Made by a program: the position numbers and the translations under genes. Below, in pieces: positions 53,904 through 62,921 of a stretch of DNA of 64,000 bases (position 1 is its first letter; each line of letters opens with the position of its first letter). This DNA comes from Myxococcales bacterium (lineage in GTDB: Bacteria > Myxococcota_A > Polyangia > Polyangiales > Houyiibacteriaceae), in the NCBI GenBank assembly GCA_029863605.1, contig JAOTVB010000020.1:1-64000 (forward strand), given 5' to 3'. Below the pieces are notes generated by a model. The model was not told the origin of the DNA, ran no database searches, and was given only the letters and a program-made list of their open reading frames with translations.

Positions 53904-54142
53904 AACGAGACGAAATACGGGCGACTTTGATGGCGTGCTTGTCAGATGTCGCTCCTGAGATCGCCGAAGAAGAGGTCGAGGACGATGTAGACATTCGCGA
54001 CGAGCTCGACCTCGACTCGATGGACATCCTGCGGTGGGTTCAGGGGATCCACAAAGCGCTCGGCGTCGAGATCCCCGAAGAGGACTATGGGAAAATGACG
54101 AGCCTCGGGGATGCCATCGATTATGTCGCAGGCCGCATCTAA
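53900..54142 (+). CDS. Acyl carrier protein
   Basis: An 80-aa acidic protein with the phosphopantetheine attachment Ser40 in DELDLDSMDIL. It has the expected four-helix spelling (IRATLMACLSDVAPEIAEEEV; SLGDAIDYVAGRI) and the usual length. It is translated with the E2 gene (ATGA), an unusual place for an ACP. It is not beside fatty-acid synthesis genes. The role could be lipoyl or acyl delivery to the complex or acceptance of a product, both conjecture. Confidence 0.9.
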   Translation: MKRDEIRATLMACLSDVAPEIAEEEVEDDVDIRDELDLDSMDILRWVQGIHKALGVEIPEEDYGKMTSLGDAIDYVAGRI

Positions 54143-56813
54143 CACGACGCCGTGGGCGACAGAGCAGGAGCAAATCCTCGGCGACCTCGCCGTCCGGGCG
54201 GACCAAGGACTCACCGTGCAAGAGGCCCAAGCTCGTCTCGAGCTTTTCGGGCCGAATGTTCTCACCGATTTTCGAGCGACTTCTTGGCTGACGATTTTAT
54301 GGAGACAGCTCCGCAGTTTCATCATGTTCCTGCTAGTGGCCGGAGCCGCCCTTTCCTTTGCCCTCGGCGACCACCTCGAAGGGGTGGCGATCGTCACGGT
54401 GATCGTGCTCAACGCCATGATCGGGTTCGTCACCGAGCTTCGCGCCGTTCGGTCCACCGAAGCGTTACGTGAGCTCGGAAGTACGGAGACTACGGTGCGG
54501 CGGAGCGGTGGCATCCGACGTCTGCCCGCGGAGGAGCTCGTGCCAGGAGACATCGTCCTATTCGAAGGCGGCGACGTCATCACGGCCGATGTTCGAATTC
54601 TGACCGCCTCTCGGCTCGAGATCGACGAATCGATGCTGACTGGAGAGTCCGTTCCCATCGAAAAAAAGGTGGACGTGCTTCTAACGGACACCGCCGTCGC
54701 CGATCGGAACAACATGCTGTTCAAGGGAACCTCGGTCGCCAAAGGAAGTGCCGAGGGCGTCGTGGTCTCTACCGGGATGGACACCGAGCTCGGACGGATC
54801 ACGGCGTTGGTGCAAACCGCGTCCGATCGACGAACACCGCTCGAAGAGCGCATCGATGCGCTCGGTCGCGTCATGGGATGGCTTTGCATTGGGTTAGTCA
54901 CGATCGTCGGCATTCTCGGCGCGATCGGCGGCAAGGACACGGCGGAGATCATGAAGACGGCCATCGCCCTCGCAGTTGCGACCGTTCCCGAGGGATTGCC
55001 GATCGTCGCGACCCTCGCGCTGGCGCGCGGCGTTCTTCGAATGGCGCGGCGAAATGCGCTCGTCGAACAACTCTCAGCGGTGGAGACCCTCGGATCGACC
55101 AGAGTGATCCTCACCGACAAGACCGGGACCCTGACCGAGAACCGGATGAGTGTGACCGATCTCGTCGTCGCGGATAACGACATGCAACCGACGCGTGTCG
55201 CGATCCCAGAGTCGATGGAAGTCACCGAAATTGGCGAGGGCGTCCGAGCGCTGTTGACCGCGGCGGCGGTGTGTAGCGATGCCGCGATTAGTAGCGACGA
55301 AACCGGTCAGGAGATGCGGGTAGGCGACCCGATGGAGGTGGCGCTGCTCGTCGTCCTCGATCGAATCGGCGTCGACCGCGAGCAAGCTCTCGCCGAGCAC
55401 CCCAGGCTCTCAGAGGAGGCGTTCGATCCCGACACCAAGATGATGGCCACCTTTCATCGATATCGAGATGAGACTCGGATCATCGTCAAGGGCGCCCCAG
55501 AGGCTGTCTTCGCCGCGAGCCGTTTCGTTCGAAGCCCGCGGGGCACTACGGCTTTCGATGCGCGGCAATCCGAGTTGTGGCGCGCCGAGAACCTGCGACT
55601 GGCCACCAAGGGCCTTCGAATGTTGGCAGTCGCAGAGCGCGTGGCCAAATCTCCGAGCGAGCCTTATCGTCACCTTACGCTCCTCGGTCTGATCGCGCTG
55701 TCCGATCCTCCGCGTGCCGATGTCGTGGATGCGATCGAGCGGTGTCGTGCTGCGGGCGTCGACGTGGTGATGGTAACTGGAGACCAGGGCCCCACGGCCG
55801 AGCACATCGCTGCATCGGTGAAGATCATGGACGATGCAGATAGAGGCAGCGCGGTGAACGGCGGCGAGCTTCGGTCCTTGCTCGACGGCGGGGAAGCGGG
55901 AAAGGAGAAGCTGCTTTCGACCCGGGTGTTCGCCAGAACAGACCCGAAACAAAAACTTCAGCTCCTGTCTTTTTACCAAGCGCAGGGCGAAGTGGTCGCG
56001 ATGATCGGCGATGGCGTGAACGACGCCCCCGCGCTCAGGCGGTCGGACATCGGCGTTGCAATGGGAAAACGCGGTACCCAGGTTGCTCGCGAAGCTGCCG
56101 ACATGATCCTGCAGGACGATCGGTTCTCGACCATCGTAGTCGCGATTCAGCAAGGTCGGATCATCTTTCGCAACATCCGGAGCTTCGTGTTTTATCTCTT
56201 GTCCTGCAACCTCAGCGAGATCATCACAGTCGGTTTGGCCGCCGCCTTGAACGCACCGCTCCCCATCCTCCCGATGCAGATTCTGTTCTTGAATTTGGTG
56301 ACCGACGTGTTTCCCGCGCTGGCTTTGGGCGTCGGCGACAGCGGTCGAGGCATCATGAGAGATCCGCCCCGACCGAAGACCGAACGGCTCTTGACGGGGC
56401 GACACTGGGCCGGGCTCGTGGGCTATGGCCTGGTCATGAGCGCCGCCGTGCTCGCAGGGCTTGGTATCGCGCTCCTGGTGTTCGAGATGGAAGTGAAGCG
56501 AGCCGTCACCGTGTCCTTCCTGATTCTCGCCGGCGCCCAGCTCGGTCACGTGTTCAACATGGCCTCTCCGAGCTCGGGCCTCTTGTGCAACGAAGTGACG
56601 CGTAACCCTTGGATCTGGGGCGCGATCATTTTGTGCGTCGGCTTGCTGATCGCATCTGTGTATGTCCCGCTGCTATCGGAAGTGCTCGGCACGGAGGAAC
56701 CGGGGAAGGAGGGATGGCTACTCGTGTTGACCTTGAGTCTCGCGCCGACGTTCGTCGGCCAGGGTATGCGTGCAGCGCGGGAGATCGCCGGACGACTGGG
56801 GAGGCCACGATGA
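54123..56813 (+). CDS. P-type Ca2+-ATPase (IIA-like)
   Basis: An 896-aa cation pump from ATG 54123 (20 bp inside the ACP gene). Actuator loop LTGES; phosphorylation site DKTGTLTEN; the M4 Ca site VATVPEGLP; nucleotide-domain KGAPEAVF; hinge GDGVNDAPAL; the M5/M6 site with NLSEIITV and NLVTDVFPALALG. The N and D residues in M5/M6 and PEGLP in M4 point to a SERCA-like calcium pump; Mg or Mn are less likely. It is translated together with a CaCA exchanger. No sign of decay. Confidence 0.9.
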   Translation: MSQAASNTTPWATEQEQILGDLAVRADQGLTVQEAQARLELFGPNVLTDFRATSWLTILWRQLRSFIMFLLVAGAALSFALGDHLEGVAIVTVIVLNAMIGFVTELRAVRSTEALRELGSTETTVRRSGGIRRLPAEELVPGDIVLFEGGDVITADVRILTASRLEIDESMLTGESVPIEKKVDVLLTDTAVADRNNMLFKGTSVAKGSAEGVVVSTGMDTELGRITALVQTASDRRTPLEERIDALGRVMGWLCIGLVTIVGILGAIGGKDTAEIMKTAIALAVATVPEGLPIVATLALARGVLRMARRNALVEQLSAVETLGSTRVILTDKTGTLTENRMSVTDLVVADNDMQPTRVAIPESMEVTEIGEGVRALLTAAAVCSDAAISSDETGQEMRVGDPMEVALLVVLDRIGVDREQALAEHPRLSEEAFDPDTKMMATFHRYRDETRIIVKGAPEAVFAASRFVRSPRGTTAFDARQSELWRAENLRLATKGLRMLAVAERVAKSPSEPYRHLTLLGLIALSDPPRADVVDAIERCRAAGVDVVMVTGDQGPTAEHIAASVKIMDDADRGSAVNGGELRSLLDGGEAGKEKLLSTRVFARTDPKQKLQLLSFYQAQGEVVAMIGDGVNDAPALRRSDIGVAMGKRGTQVAREAADMILQDDRFSTIVVAIQQGRIIFRNIRSFVFYLLSCNLSEIITVGLAAALNAPLPILPMQILFLNLVTDVFPALALGVGDSGRGIMRDPPRPKTERLLTGRHWAGLVGYGLVMSAAVLAGLGIALLVFEMEVKRAVTVSFLILAGAQLGHVFNMASPSSGLLCNEVTRNPWIWGAIILCVGLLIASVYVPLLSEVLGTEEPGKEGWLLVLTLSLAPTFVGQGMRAAREIAGRLGRPR

Positions 56814-57829
56814 GCGTCTGGCAGGCCAGCCTGATTTTCATCGTCACAGCCGCCATTCTGGTACAGGCGGGCGCTGCGCTCGCCGCATATGGAGACCAGA
56901 TCGCCGAGCGGATGCGACTCAGCCGCCTCTTCGTGGGGACGCTGCTCTTGGCTTTCGCCACGTCCTTGCCGGAGTTGGTAACCGATGTCACGGCTGCGCG
57001 AGCAGGAGCGCCGGACCTCGCCGTCGGCGACCTCTTTGGCTCATCGATGGCCAACATGGCAGTTCTCGCGATCATCGATCTCCTCTACCGAGGAAGGGTG
57101 TGGCCTACGGTCGAGCTTGGTCACGCGAGAGTCGCGGCGGTCGCCATCGCGCTCACAGCCCTGGCCGCGCTGAGCATCTACGTGCCTCCAGATGCGAGGC
57201 TAGGATGGGTTGGCGCCACGCCGATTCTGATCTTCGCACTCTACATCGCCTCCGCTGCATGGTTTCGCCGCACGCCACTGATGGAACGGCACTTTATCCA
57301 GCCGAAGGGCATCCCCATACAAGCGCCGACCGGATGGAGCCGCGACGCCGCTCGGGTGTCGGTTCGGCGTCTCTGGATTCGTTTCGGAGCCGCAGCCGGC
57401 GTGGTACTGGTCACCGCGCCGTTCACGACCCTCAGTGTGAAGGCCATCGCGGACGCCACGGGTATCGCACAGACTTTCCTGGGGGCGGCTGTGCTTGCGA
57501 TCACCACTTCGTTGCCGGAGCTCATTGCGTCACTCGCTGCCGTTCGCATGGGCTCCTACGATCTGGCTGTTGGCAATCTCTTCGGTAGCAATGTCGCCAA
57601 TATGACCGTGCTCCTGTTCGCAGACCTAGCATACACCGACGGGCCCATCCTCGCCGCGGTCGCACCCACCCAGATCGTCGCTGCGCTGGGTGCGATCCTG
57701 CTGATGGCGATTGCGGTCGCCGCGATCGTCGGTGACTCAGAGACGCGCGCGAGGCGACTGGAGCCCGACGCTATCGTGCTTCTAGCCGCCTACGTCGGCG
57801 CTCTGGTCGCGGTTGCTCTGGCCCGTTGA
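56810..57829 (+). CDS. CaCA-family sodium/calcium exchanger
   Basis: A 339-aa membrane protein with about ten helices. The two alpha repeats are plain: ATSLPELVTDVTAARAG with GDLFGSSMANM, and TTSLPELIASLAAVRMG with GNLFGSNVANM. These are the ion-binding GS/NxxxN motifs of YrbG/NCX-type exchangers. A central hydrophilic loop (PKGIPIQAPTGWSRD) separates the halves. Start ATG 56810 overlaps the pump stop by 4 bp, so the two Ca2+ transporters are made together. Confidence 0.92.
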   Translation: MSVWQASLIFIVTAAILVQAGAALAAYGDQIAERMRLSRLFVGTLLLAFATSLPELVTDVTAARAGAPDLAVGDLFGSSMANMAVLAIIDLLYRGRVWPTVELGHARVAAVAIALTALAALSIYVPPDARLGWVGATPILIFALYIASAAWFRRTPLMERHFIQPKGIPIQAPTGWSRDAARVSVRRLWIRFGAAAGVVLVTAPFTTLSVKAIADATGIAQTFLGAAVLAITTSLPELIASLAAVRMGSYDLAVGNLFGSNVANMTVLLFADLAYTDGPILAAVAPTQIVAALGAILLMAIAVAAIVGDSETRARRLEPDAIVLLAAYVGALVAVALAR

Positions 57830-57839
57830 GGCCCTCGAG

Positions 57840-58241
57840 TCAGACCAACCCGAACATCGCCCGGATCACGTCGTGCCGACTTACCATCCCGACGAGCCGG
57901 TTTTCCTCCACCACCGGATAGCTGCGGTACCTATGTTCGACGAACCGCGTGGCGACATCCATGAGGCTTTCCTCAGCGTCCACCGCCTGAACGTCTCGGG
58001 TCATGTAGTCGTCTACGCTGCCTCCGGTGTCGTGGTGATAGGTGGCCGACAGAACCGCGTTTAGGTAGTCGCGTTCCGTGAGCATGCCAACGAGATTCCC
58101 TAGCGCGTCCACCACTGGTGCGCCCGAAGCGCGTCGGTCCAGAAGCATGCGAGCTGCCTCGAGCAAATCCATGTCGGGCGCGAATGCCAGCGGCTTCCGC
58201 GTCATGAAGTCTCTGGTCCTTATCGGCTTTTCGTCATTCAT
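57840..58241 (-). CDS. Two-CBS-domain protein
   Basis: A 133-aa protein from the ATG at 58241 (track start 58634 is inside nqrF). Two CBS domains: MTRKPLAFAPDMDLLEAARMLLD with GNLVGMLTERDYL, and MTRDVQAVDAEESLMDVATRF with RLVGMVSRHDVI. Such pairs bind adenine nucleotides. Its start overlaps nqrM by 8 bp, so it is the last gene of the nqr operon and may report energy state to the pump, an inference. Confidence 0.88.
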   Translation of the reverse strand: MNDEKPIRTRDFMTRKPLAFAPDMDLLEAARMLLDRRASGAPVVDALGNLVGMLTERDYLNAVLSATYHHDTGGSVDDYMTRDVQAVDAEESLMDVATRFVEHRYRSYPVVEENRLVGMVSRHDVIRAMFGLV

Positions 58242-58407
58242 GGCTGCTCCGTCCACTTCGCTCGCCATCGCAGAAATCGCAGTCGCTCTCTGTTCCGCCG
58301 CGACCGCCGCAACTGCCACGAATGGCTCCGCGACCTGCAAGCACCCCGAGCGCCAGCCCGACAAAGGCGAGGGCGAAGACCGTGAAACTGAGCAAATAGA
58401 TCTCCAT
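58234..58407 (-). CDS. nqrM: Na+-NQR maturation protein NqrM
   Basis: A 57-aa membrane protein (start ATG 58407 right after nqrF, with GGAGCG ahead). One membrane helix (FTVFALAFVGLALGVLAG) is followed by a Cys-rich tail SCGGRGG...CDFCDGE with four Cys. NqrM (DUF539) is needed to load the iron centre of Na+-NQR. The position after nqrF is the usual one. Confidence 0.9.
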   Translation of the reverse strand: MEIYLLSFTVFALAFVGLALGVLAGRGAIRGSCGGRGGTESDCDFCDGERSGRSSHE

Positions 58408-58408
58408 G

Positions 58409-59632
58409 TCACGCTCCAAAATCGTCGAACATGATGTTCTCGCGCTCGACGCCTAGACCTTCGAGCATCTCGAGCACCGCCGTCATCATGAGGCCCGGGC
58501 CGCAGATGTAGTATTCGCAGTTCTCTGGGTCGGGGTGGTCCTTGAGATAGCGGTCGTAGACCACTTGGTGGATGAAGCCGCGCGGGCCAGCCCAATGGTC
58601 CCCCGGCTCCGGCTCGGATAGCGCGACCGTCCAATCGAAGTTGTCGTGCGACGCTGCGAGCTCCACGAAGTCGTGGTGATAGAAGATCTCTCTCTCGCTG
58701 CGGGCGCCGTACCAGAAGCTGATCTTTCGGTTGCTATTTAGACGCTTCAGCTGATCGAGGACGATGGAACGCAATGGTGCCATGCCGGTGCCGCCCCCGA
58801 TGAAAACCATTTCTCTGCCCGTCTCTTGCGCGAAGAACTCTCCGTAGGGCCCGGTAATGGTCAGCGTGTCACCCTGGTTGAGACCGAATAGATAGGAGGA
58901 AACGACTCCTGGTGGCACCCGCCCACCGGCCCCGGGCGGTGGCGTCGCAATCCGAACGTTGAGGATGATGACCCCCTTCTCGCCGGGGTAGTTGGCCATC
59001 GAGTAGGCGCGCGTCGTTGGCTCACCGGTGCCCGCTTCGAATCTCCAAAGCTTCCGCCGGTCCCACTCCTCTCGGTAAGGCAGGTCGATGTCGAAATCCG
59101 CGAAGCTCATGCGATAGGGAGGGCACATGACCTGAATATACCCTCCCGCTCTGAAGGGGATCTGTTCATCGTGAGGGAGCGCGAGGACGAGCTCCTTGAT
59201 GTAGGTCGCGACATTGCGGTTTGATTGCACCACGCACTCCCACTGACGGACTCCGAAAACCTCGTCTGGGATCCGAATGCGTAGATCGCGTCGAACACTG
59301 ACCTGGCAAGCCAGACGGACCTGTGCATCCGCCTCGCGTCGGCTGATGAGCCCCATTTCAGTCGGTAGAAGCGGGCCCCCGCCGTCGAGGACTTGCAGGC
59401 GACACTGTCCGCAGGTGCCCTTGCCGCCGCAGCCGCCGGGCATGTGGAGGCCGACACGGGCTAGCGCAGTGATGAGTTTGCCGCCAACGGGGACCCGCAA
59501 GCGACGATCGTCGTTCACGATGATCTCCACGTTTCCCACCGGAACGAGCCGGGAGCGTGCAAGCAGGATGATCATGGACAGCATCAGGACGATGCCCGTG
59601 AAGAATATCACGCCGAAGATGACTTCTAACAT
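58409..59632 (-). CDS. nqrF: Na+-translocating NADH:quinone reductase subunit F
   Basis: A 407-aa subunit. N-terminal membrane helix (VIFFTGIVLMLSMIILLA), ferredoxin-like [2Fe-2S] domain with CGGKGTCGQC, then a FAD-binding domain (RAYSMANYPGEKG) and an NADH-binding domain with GGGTGMAPLRSI. It takes electrons from NADH and passes them through FAD and the iron-sulfur centre. Length and order are standard. Followed by nqrM at 1 bp. Confidence 0.97.
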   Translation of the reverse strand: MLEVIFGVIFFTGIVLMLSMIILLARSRLVPVGNVEIIVNDDRRLRVPVGGKLITALARVGLHMPGGCGGKGTCGQCRLQVLDGGGPLLPTEMGLISRREADAQVRLACQVSVRRDLRIRIPDEVFGVRQWECVVQSNRNVATYIKELVLALPHDEQIPFRAGGYIQVMCPPYRMSFADFDIDLPYREEWDRRKLWRFEAGTGEPTTRAYSMANYPGEKGVIILNVRIATPPPGAGGRVPPGVVSSYLFGLNQGDTLTITGPYGEFFAQETGREMVFIGGGTGMAPLRSIVLDQLKRLNSNRKISFWYGARSEREIFYHHDFVELAASHDNFDWTVALSEPEPGDHWAGPRGFIHQVVYDRYLKDHPDPENCEYYICGPGLMMTAVLEMLEGLGVERENIMFDDFGA

Positions 59633-59646
59633 GATCGTGCTCCGTC

Positions 59647-60255
59647 CTAGAGTTGAATTCCTGAGAAAGCCATGAAGCCTAGGGACATCAGGCCGACGAT
59701 AATGAATGCGATGCCCAACCCTTGAAGACCCGCCGGGACGTCGCTGTATTTGAGCTTTTCGCGAATGCCCGCAAGCGCGACGACAGCCAGGGCCCAGCCG
59801 GTCCCACTACCTACGCCGTAAACGACGCTCTCCGCAAAGGTGTAGTTGCGTTGCGCCATGAAGAGCGTTCCGCCCAAGATCGCGCAATTGACCGTGATGA
59901 GGGGAAGGAAGATCCCAAGTGCGTTAAATAGCCGAGGAAAGTATCGATCGAGCGTCATCTCGAGGATCTGCACCATCGCAGCAATCACACCGATGTACGC
60001 GACCAGGCCGAGGAAGCTAAGATCTACATCGTCGAGGCCTGCCCAGCTCAGCGCTCCTGGTTTGATGACGAACCGATAGAGGAGATTGTTGGTCGGTACC
60101 GTGATCGCCTGTACGACGATCACGGCCGCCCCCAGCCCGAGGGCGGTTTCGATGCGCTTGGACACCGCCAAGAAGGTGCACATCCCCAAAAAGAATGTGA
60201 GCGCCAGGTTCTCTACGAACACCGATTGGATGAAAAGCTCGAGATAGCTGGACAT
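59647..60255 (-). CDS. nqrE: Na+-NQR subunit E
   Basis: A 202-aa integral membrane subunit (start ATG 60255, sharing a base with the nqrD stop). Six predicted helices, with the signature [23 protein letters not shown] and [14 protein letters not shown]; Cys residues in these helices form the membrane-buried iron site with subunit D. The track start at 60339 extends into nqrD. Confidence 0.96.
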   Translation of the reverse strand: MSSYLELFIQSVFVENLALTFFLGMCTFLAVSKRIETALGLGAAVIVVQAITVPTNNLLYRFVIKPGALSWAGLDDVDLSFLGLVAYIGVIAAMVQILEMTLDRYFPRLFNALGIFLPLITVNCAILGGTLFMAQRNYTFAESVVYGVGSGTGWALAVVALAGIREKLKYSDVPAGLQGLGIAFIIVGLMSLGFMAFSGIQL

Positions 60256-60917
60256 CACAGGACCTCCGTTCGATGAACCTCGTGGATCTGGAACTCCGGT
60301 TTCTCGACCTGCTCGACCCTCCACGAGCGCACAGCCCAAATGATCAGACCTATGATGAAGAACGCGCTCGGTGGGAGCATCATCATCCCGTTTGGGTTGT
60401 ACCAGCCACCGTCGGCGGTCGTGGGAAGGACGGTGATCCCCATTAACGTTCCGGCCCCTAACAACTCCCGTGCGCTGGCCACGATGATGAGAATTAAGCT
60501 GTACCCCAATCCGTTGCCAATACCATCAAGGAAGCTGAGTCCTACGGGGTTGCTCATGGCGAAGCCCTCGGTTCGTCCTAGGACGATGCAATTGGTGATG
60601 ATCAACCCGACGAATACCGACAGCTCCCGACTGGTTTCGAACGCGAACGCCTTCAGCGTCTGGTCGACGACGATCACCAAGGACGCGATGATGGTCATCT
60701 GGACGATGATTCGGATGCTGCTCGGCAAATAGTGCCGGATCGCGCTCACTGACGCATTCGCGAGCGCAGCTACCGTGGTCAGCGCAAGGCACATGTAGAG
60801 TGACGGCAGAAGCGAAGTCGTTACGGCCAGCGCCGAGCAAACGCCGAGGATCTGCAAGGTGATCGGGTTGTCGTCCACGATCGGGTTCAGAAGCGCCCGT
60901 TTCATCTCACTTCTCAT
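60255..60917 (-). CDS. nqrD: Na+-NQR subunit D
   Basis: A 220-aa integral membrane subunit with [23 protein letters not shown] and [12 protein letters not shown], homologous to NqrE. The two conserved Cys (LGVC, TNC) take part in the membrane iron centre. Start overlaps the nqrC stop by 4 bp. Confidence 0.97.
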   Translation of the reverse strand: MRSEMKRALLNPIVDDNPITLQILGVCSALAVTTSLLPSLYMCLALTTVAALANASVSAIRHYLPSSIRIIVQMTIIASLVIVVDQTLKAFAFETSRELSVFVGLIITNCIVLGRTEGFAMSNPVGLSFLDGIGNGLGYSLILIIVASARELLGAGTLMGITVLPTTADGGWYNPNGMMMLPPSAFFIIGLIIWAVRSWRVEQVEKPEFQIHEVHRTEVL

Positions 60918-61717
60918 GATCCCTCCGGCTGGCTACGAATGCGTTGCAGATAAGGCCCGTACCCATGGTCGCCGAGCCAATACTGTAAAGCGCTGGTTAC
61001 GCCCCGGCCGGTCAGCGTCGCGCCGGATATGCCGTCGACATGGTAAGGGGCGAGCGGGCTATCAGGTGGGACGCGCCCCTTGACCACTTCGATCTTGAGA
61101 TCGTTGGACTCGTCGAACAGCTGTTTCCCAGACCATGAATCGCGCCACGGTCGCTTGCTGATCTGATCTCCGAGGCCGGGAGTTTCCCCGTGCTCGTAGA
61201 AAGTGATCCCTACGATGGTGTTGGCATCGGGCTCGACCGCGAGCAGTCCGTAGATCATCGACCAAAGACCTCGGCCGCGAACAGGCAGCACGATCGTCTC
61301 CAGCACACCGCCTTTACGGACCAAATAGACGGAGCCCCATTTGGACCGACGGCCGATTCCGGCCGCGTCCAATTCTTCGGGGATGGCCAGACTGAGCGCC
61401 GGATCTCTCGCGGCTTTCACGGGGTCGAAGCGCAACTCATCAACATGGTCCACATAGCTCCCCGTTTGGAGGTCGACGACGCGCGTCTCGATATGCCCTA
61501 ACAGCTCCTCGAATTCCTGCCCGGACTCGAGGAGCCCGGCCACATCGACGATGTTGCGGCGCATGTGGCGAGCCTCGTTGGCCTCCTGCCGAGGTTTGAG
61601 GAGCACCGCGGCCGACGCAACGAGCGAAGAGCACAGGAGGCTGACCAGGAACGCGACCAGCAGCGTTCTCCGGATGGTGTCTCTTTCGGACGTGATCTTT
61701 GGTTCCGCATCAGGCAT
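60914..61717 (-). CDS. nqrC: Na+-NQR subunit C
   Basis: A 267-aa subunit. The ATG at 61717 has AAGGA nine bases ahead and is preferred to 61741. One N-terminal helix ([20 protein letters not shown]), then a periplasmic FMN-binding domain with covalent attachment motif SGATLTGRG. It accepts electrons in the NQR chain. Overlaps nqrB by 8 bp. Confidence 0.95.
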   Translation of the reverse strand: MPDAEPKITSERDTIRRTLLVAFLVSLLCSSLVASAAVLLKPRQEANEARHMRRNIVDVAGLLESGQEFEELLGHIETRVVDLQTGSYVDHVDELRFDPVKAARDPALSLAIPEELDAAGIGRRSKWGSVYLVRKGGVLETIVLPVRGRGLWSMIYGLLAVEPDANTIVGITFYEHGETPGLGDQISKRPWRDSWSGKQLFDESNDLKIEVVKGRVPPDSPLAPYHVDGISGATLTGRGVTSALQYWLGDHGYGPYLQRIRSQPEGS

Positions 61718-62921
61718 TTCGTCGAATCCTTCGACGGACATTGGCCCGCACGACGAGGTGATCGATGGTAGGCGCGAAGATGTTTGCGAAGAGGATCGCC
61801 AACATGATTCCCTCAGGGAGCGCGATGTTTACCACCCGGATGACGACCGTTAAAAACCCAACCAGCAGGCCGAAGACCCATCGCCCGGCGTTGGTCACGC
61901 AAGCGGTCACCGGGTCGGTTGCCATGAACACCATGCCGAACGCGAACCCGCCCAACGCCAAATGCCAGTGCCAGGGCATCGCGAACATTGGATTGGTGTT
62001 CGACCCAATCGCGTTGAAGAGAAACGCCGTTGCCACCATCCCGGCGAATACGCCCGCAATGATTCGCCACGAGGCAATCCCGGTGTAGATCAAGAACGCG
62101 CCGCCCAGCAGACAGGCCAGAGCGGAGGTCTCGCCCAGAGAGCCTTGAATCGGTCCCAGGAAGGCGTCCATCCACGTGACCCCGTGATCGACAACGCCTG
62201 CGACCCCACTCTCTGCCGCCACGGCAAGAGGGGTAGCGCCCGTAACCCCATCGACCGGCGTCCATACCGCGTCTCCGGACATTTCAACCGGATAAGCGAA
62301 ATAGAGAAACGCACGTCCGGCAAGGGCGGGGTTCATGAAGTTCTTACCGGTGCCCCCAAAGGCCTCTTTGGCGATGACGACACCGAAAGAGATCCCCAAA
62401 GCGACTTGCCACAGTGGTGTCGTCGCCGGCAGGATCAATGCATACAGGATCGACGTGACGAAAAAGCCTTCGTTGATCTCGTGGTTGCGAAGTCCCGCGA
62501 ACAAAAGCTCCCAAAGCCCGCCTGCAAGGATGGTGACGGCGTAGATCGGAACGAAGTAAAGAGCCCCAACCAGAATGTTCGTGCCCACATTGGTGGGCTC
62601 GACGCCGACTTGCAGCGCACCGATCAGCCGCCCTTGCCATCCCAGAGGCTCGCCGAGGCCAAGCTGCTGCATGGAGAGTGCCGCCTGGTGCCCCGTGTTC
62701 CACATCGCGAATAGGGTGCACGGCACAACCGCGACCACGACCAGCCACATCACCCTCTTCAGGTCGGTGTTATCTCGAACATGCGGCGCGTGCCTCGCGA
62801 TATCCGATGGCGAATAGAACAGGGTGTCGACCATCTCGTACAGCGCCCGGTACTTCTCGAACCTGCCACCCTGGTCGAAGTGGGGCTCCAAACGGTCCAA
62901 CAGTTTTCTTAGCGGGCGCAT
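61710..62921 (-). CDS. nqrB: Na+-NQR subunit B
   Basis: A 403-aa, ten-helix subunit from ATG 62921, one base overlapping the nqrA stop. GVTGATPLA is the covalent FMN site; FGGTGKNFMNPALAGRAFLYFAYP is typical of NqrB. It carries FMN and riboflavin and forms the Na+ path. The track start at 63377 extends into nqrA. Confidence 0.96.
   Translation of the reverse strand: MRPLRKLLDRLEPHFDQGGRFEKYRALYEMVDTLFYSPSDIARHAPHVRDNTDLKRVMWLVVVAVVPCTLFAMWNTGHQAALSMQQLGLGEPLGWQGRLIGALQVGVEPTNVGTNILVGALYFVPIYAVTILAGGLWELLFAGLRNHEINEGFFVTSILYALILPATTPLWQVALGISFGVVIAKEAFGGTGKNFMNPALAGRAFLYFAYPVEMSGDAVWTPVDGVTGATPLAVAAESGVAGVVDHGVTWMDAFLGPIQGSLGETSALACLLGGAFLIYTGIASWRIIAGVFAGMVATAFLFNAIGSNTNPMFAMPWHWHLALGGFAFGMVFMATDPVTACVTNAGRWVFGLLVGFLTVVIRVVNIALPEGIMLAILFANIFAPTIDHLVVRANVRRRIRRNA

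Noticed and set aside
53942-55225. 427-aa minus-strand ORF
   Set aside because: Ser/Arg/Thr-rich antisense of the P-type ATPase gene; no recognisable fold.
55410-56549. 379-aa minus-strand ORF
   Set aside because: His/Arg-rich antisense of the ATPase gene.
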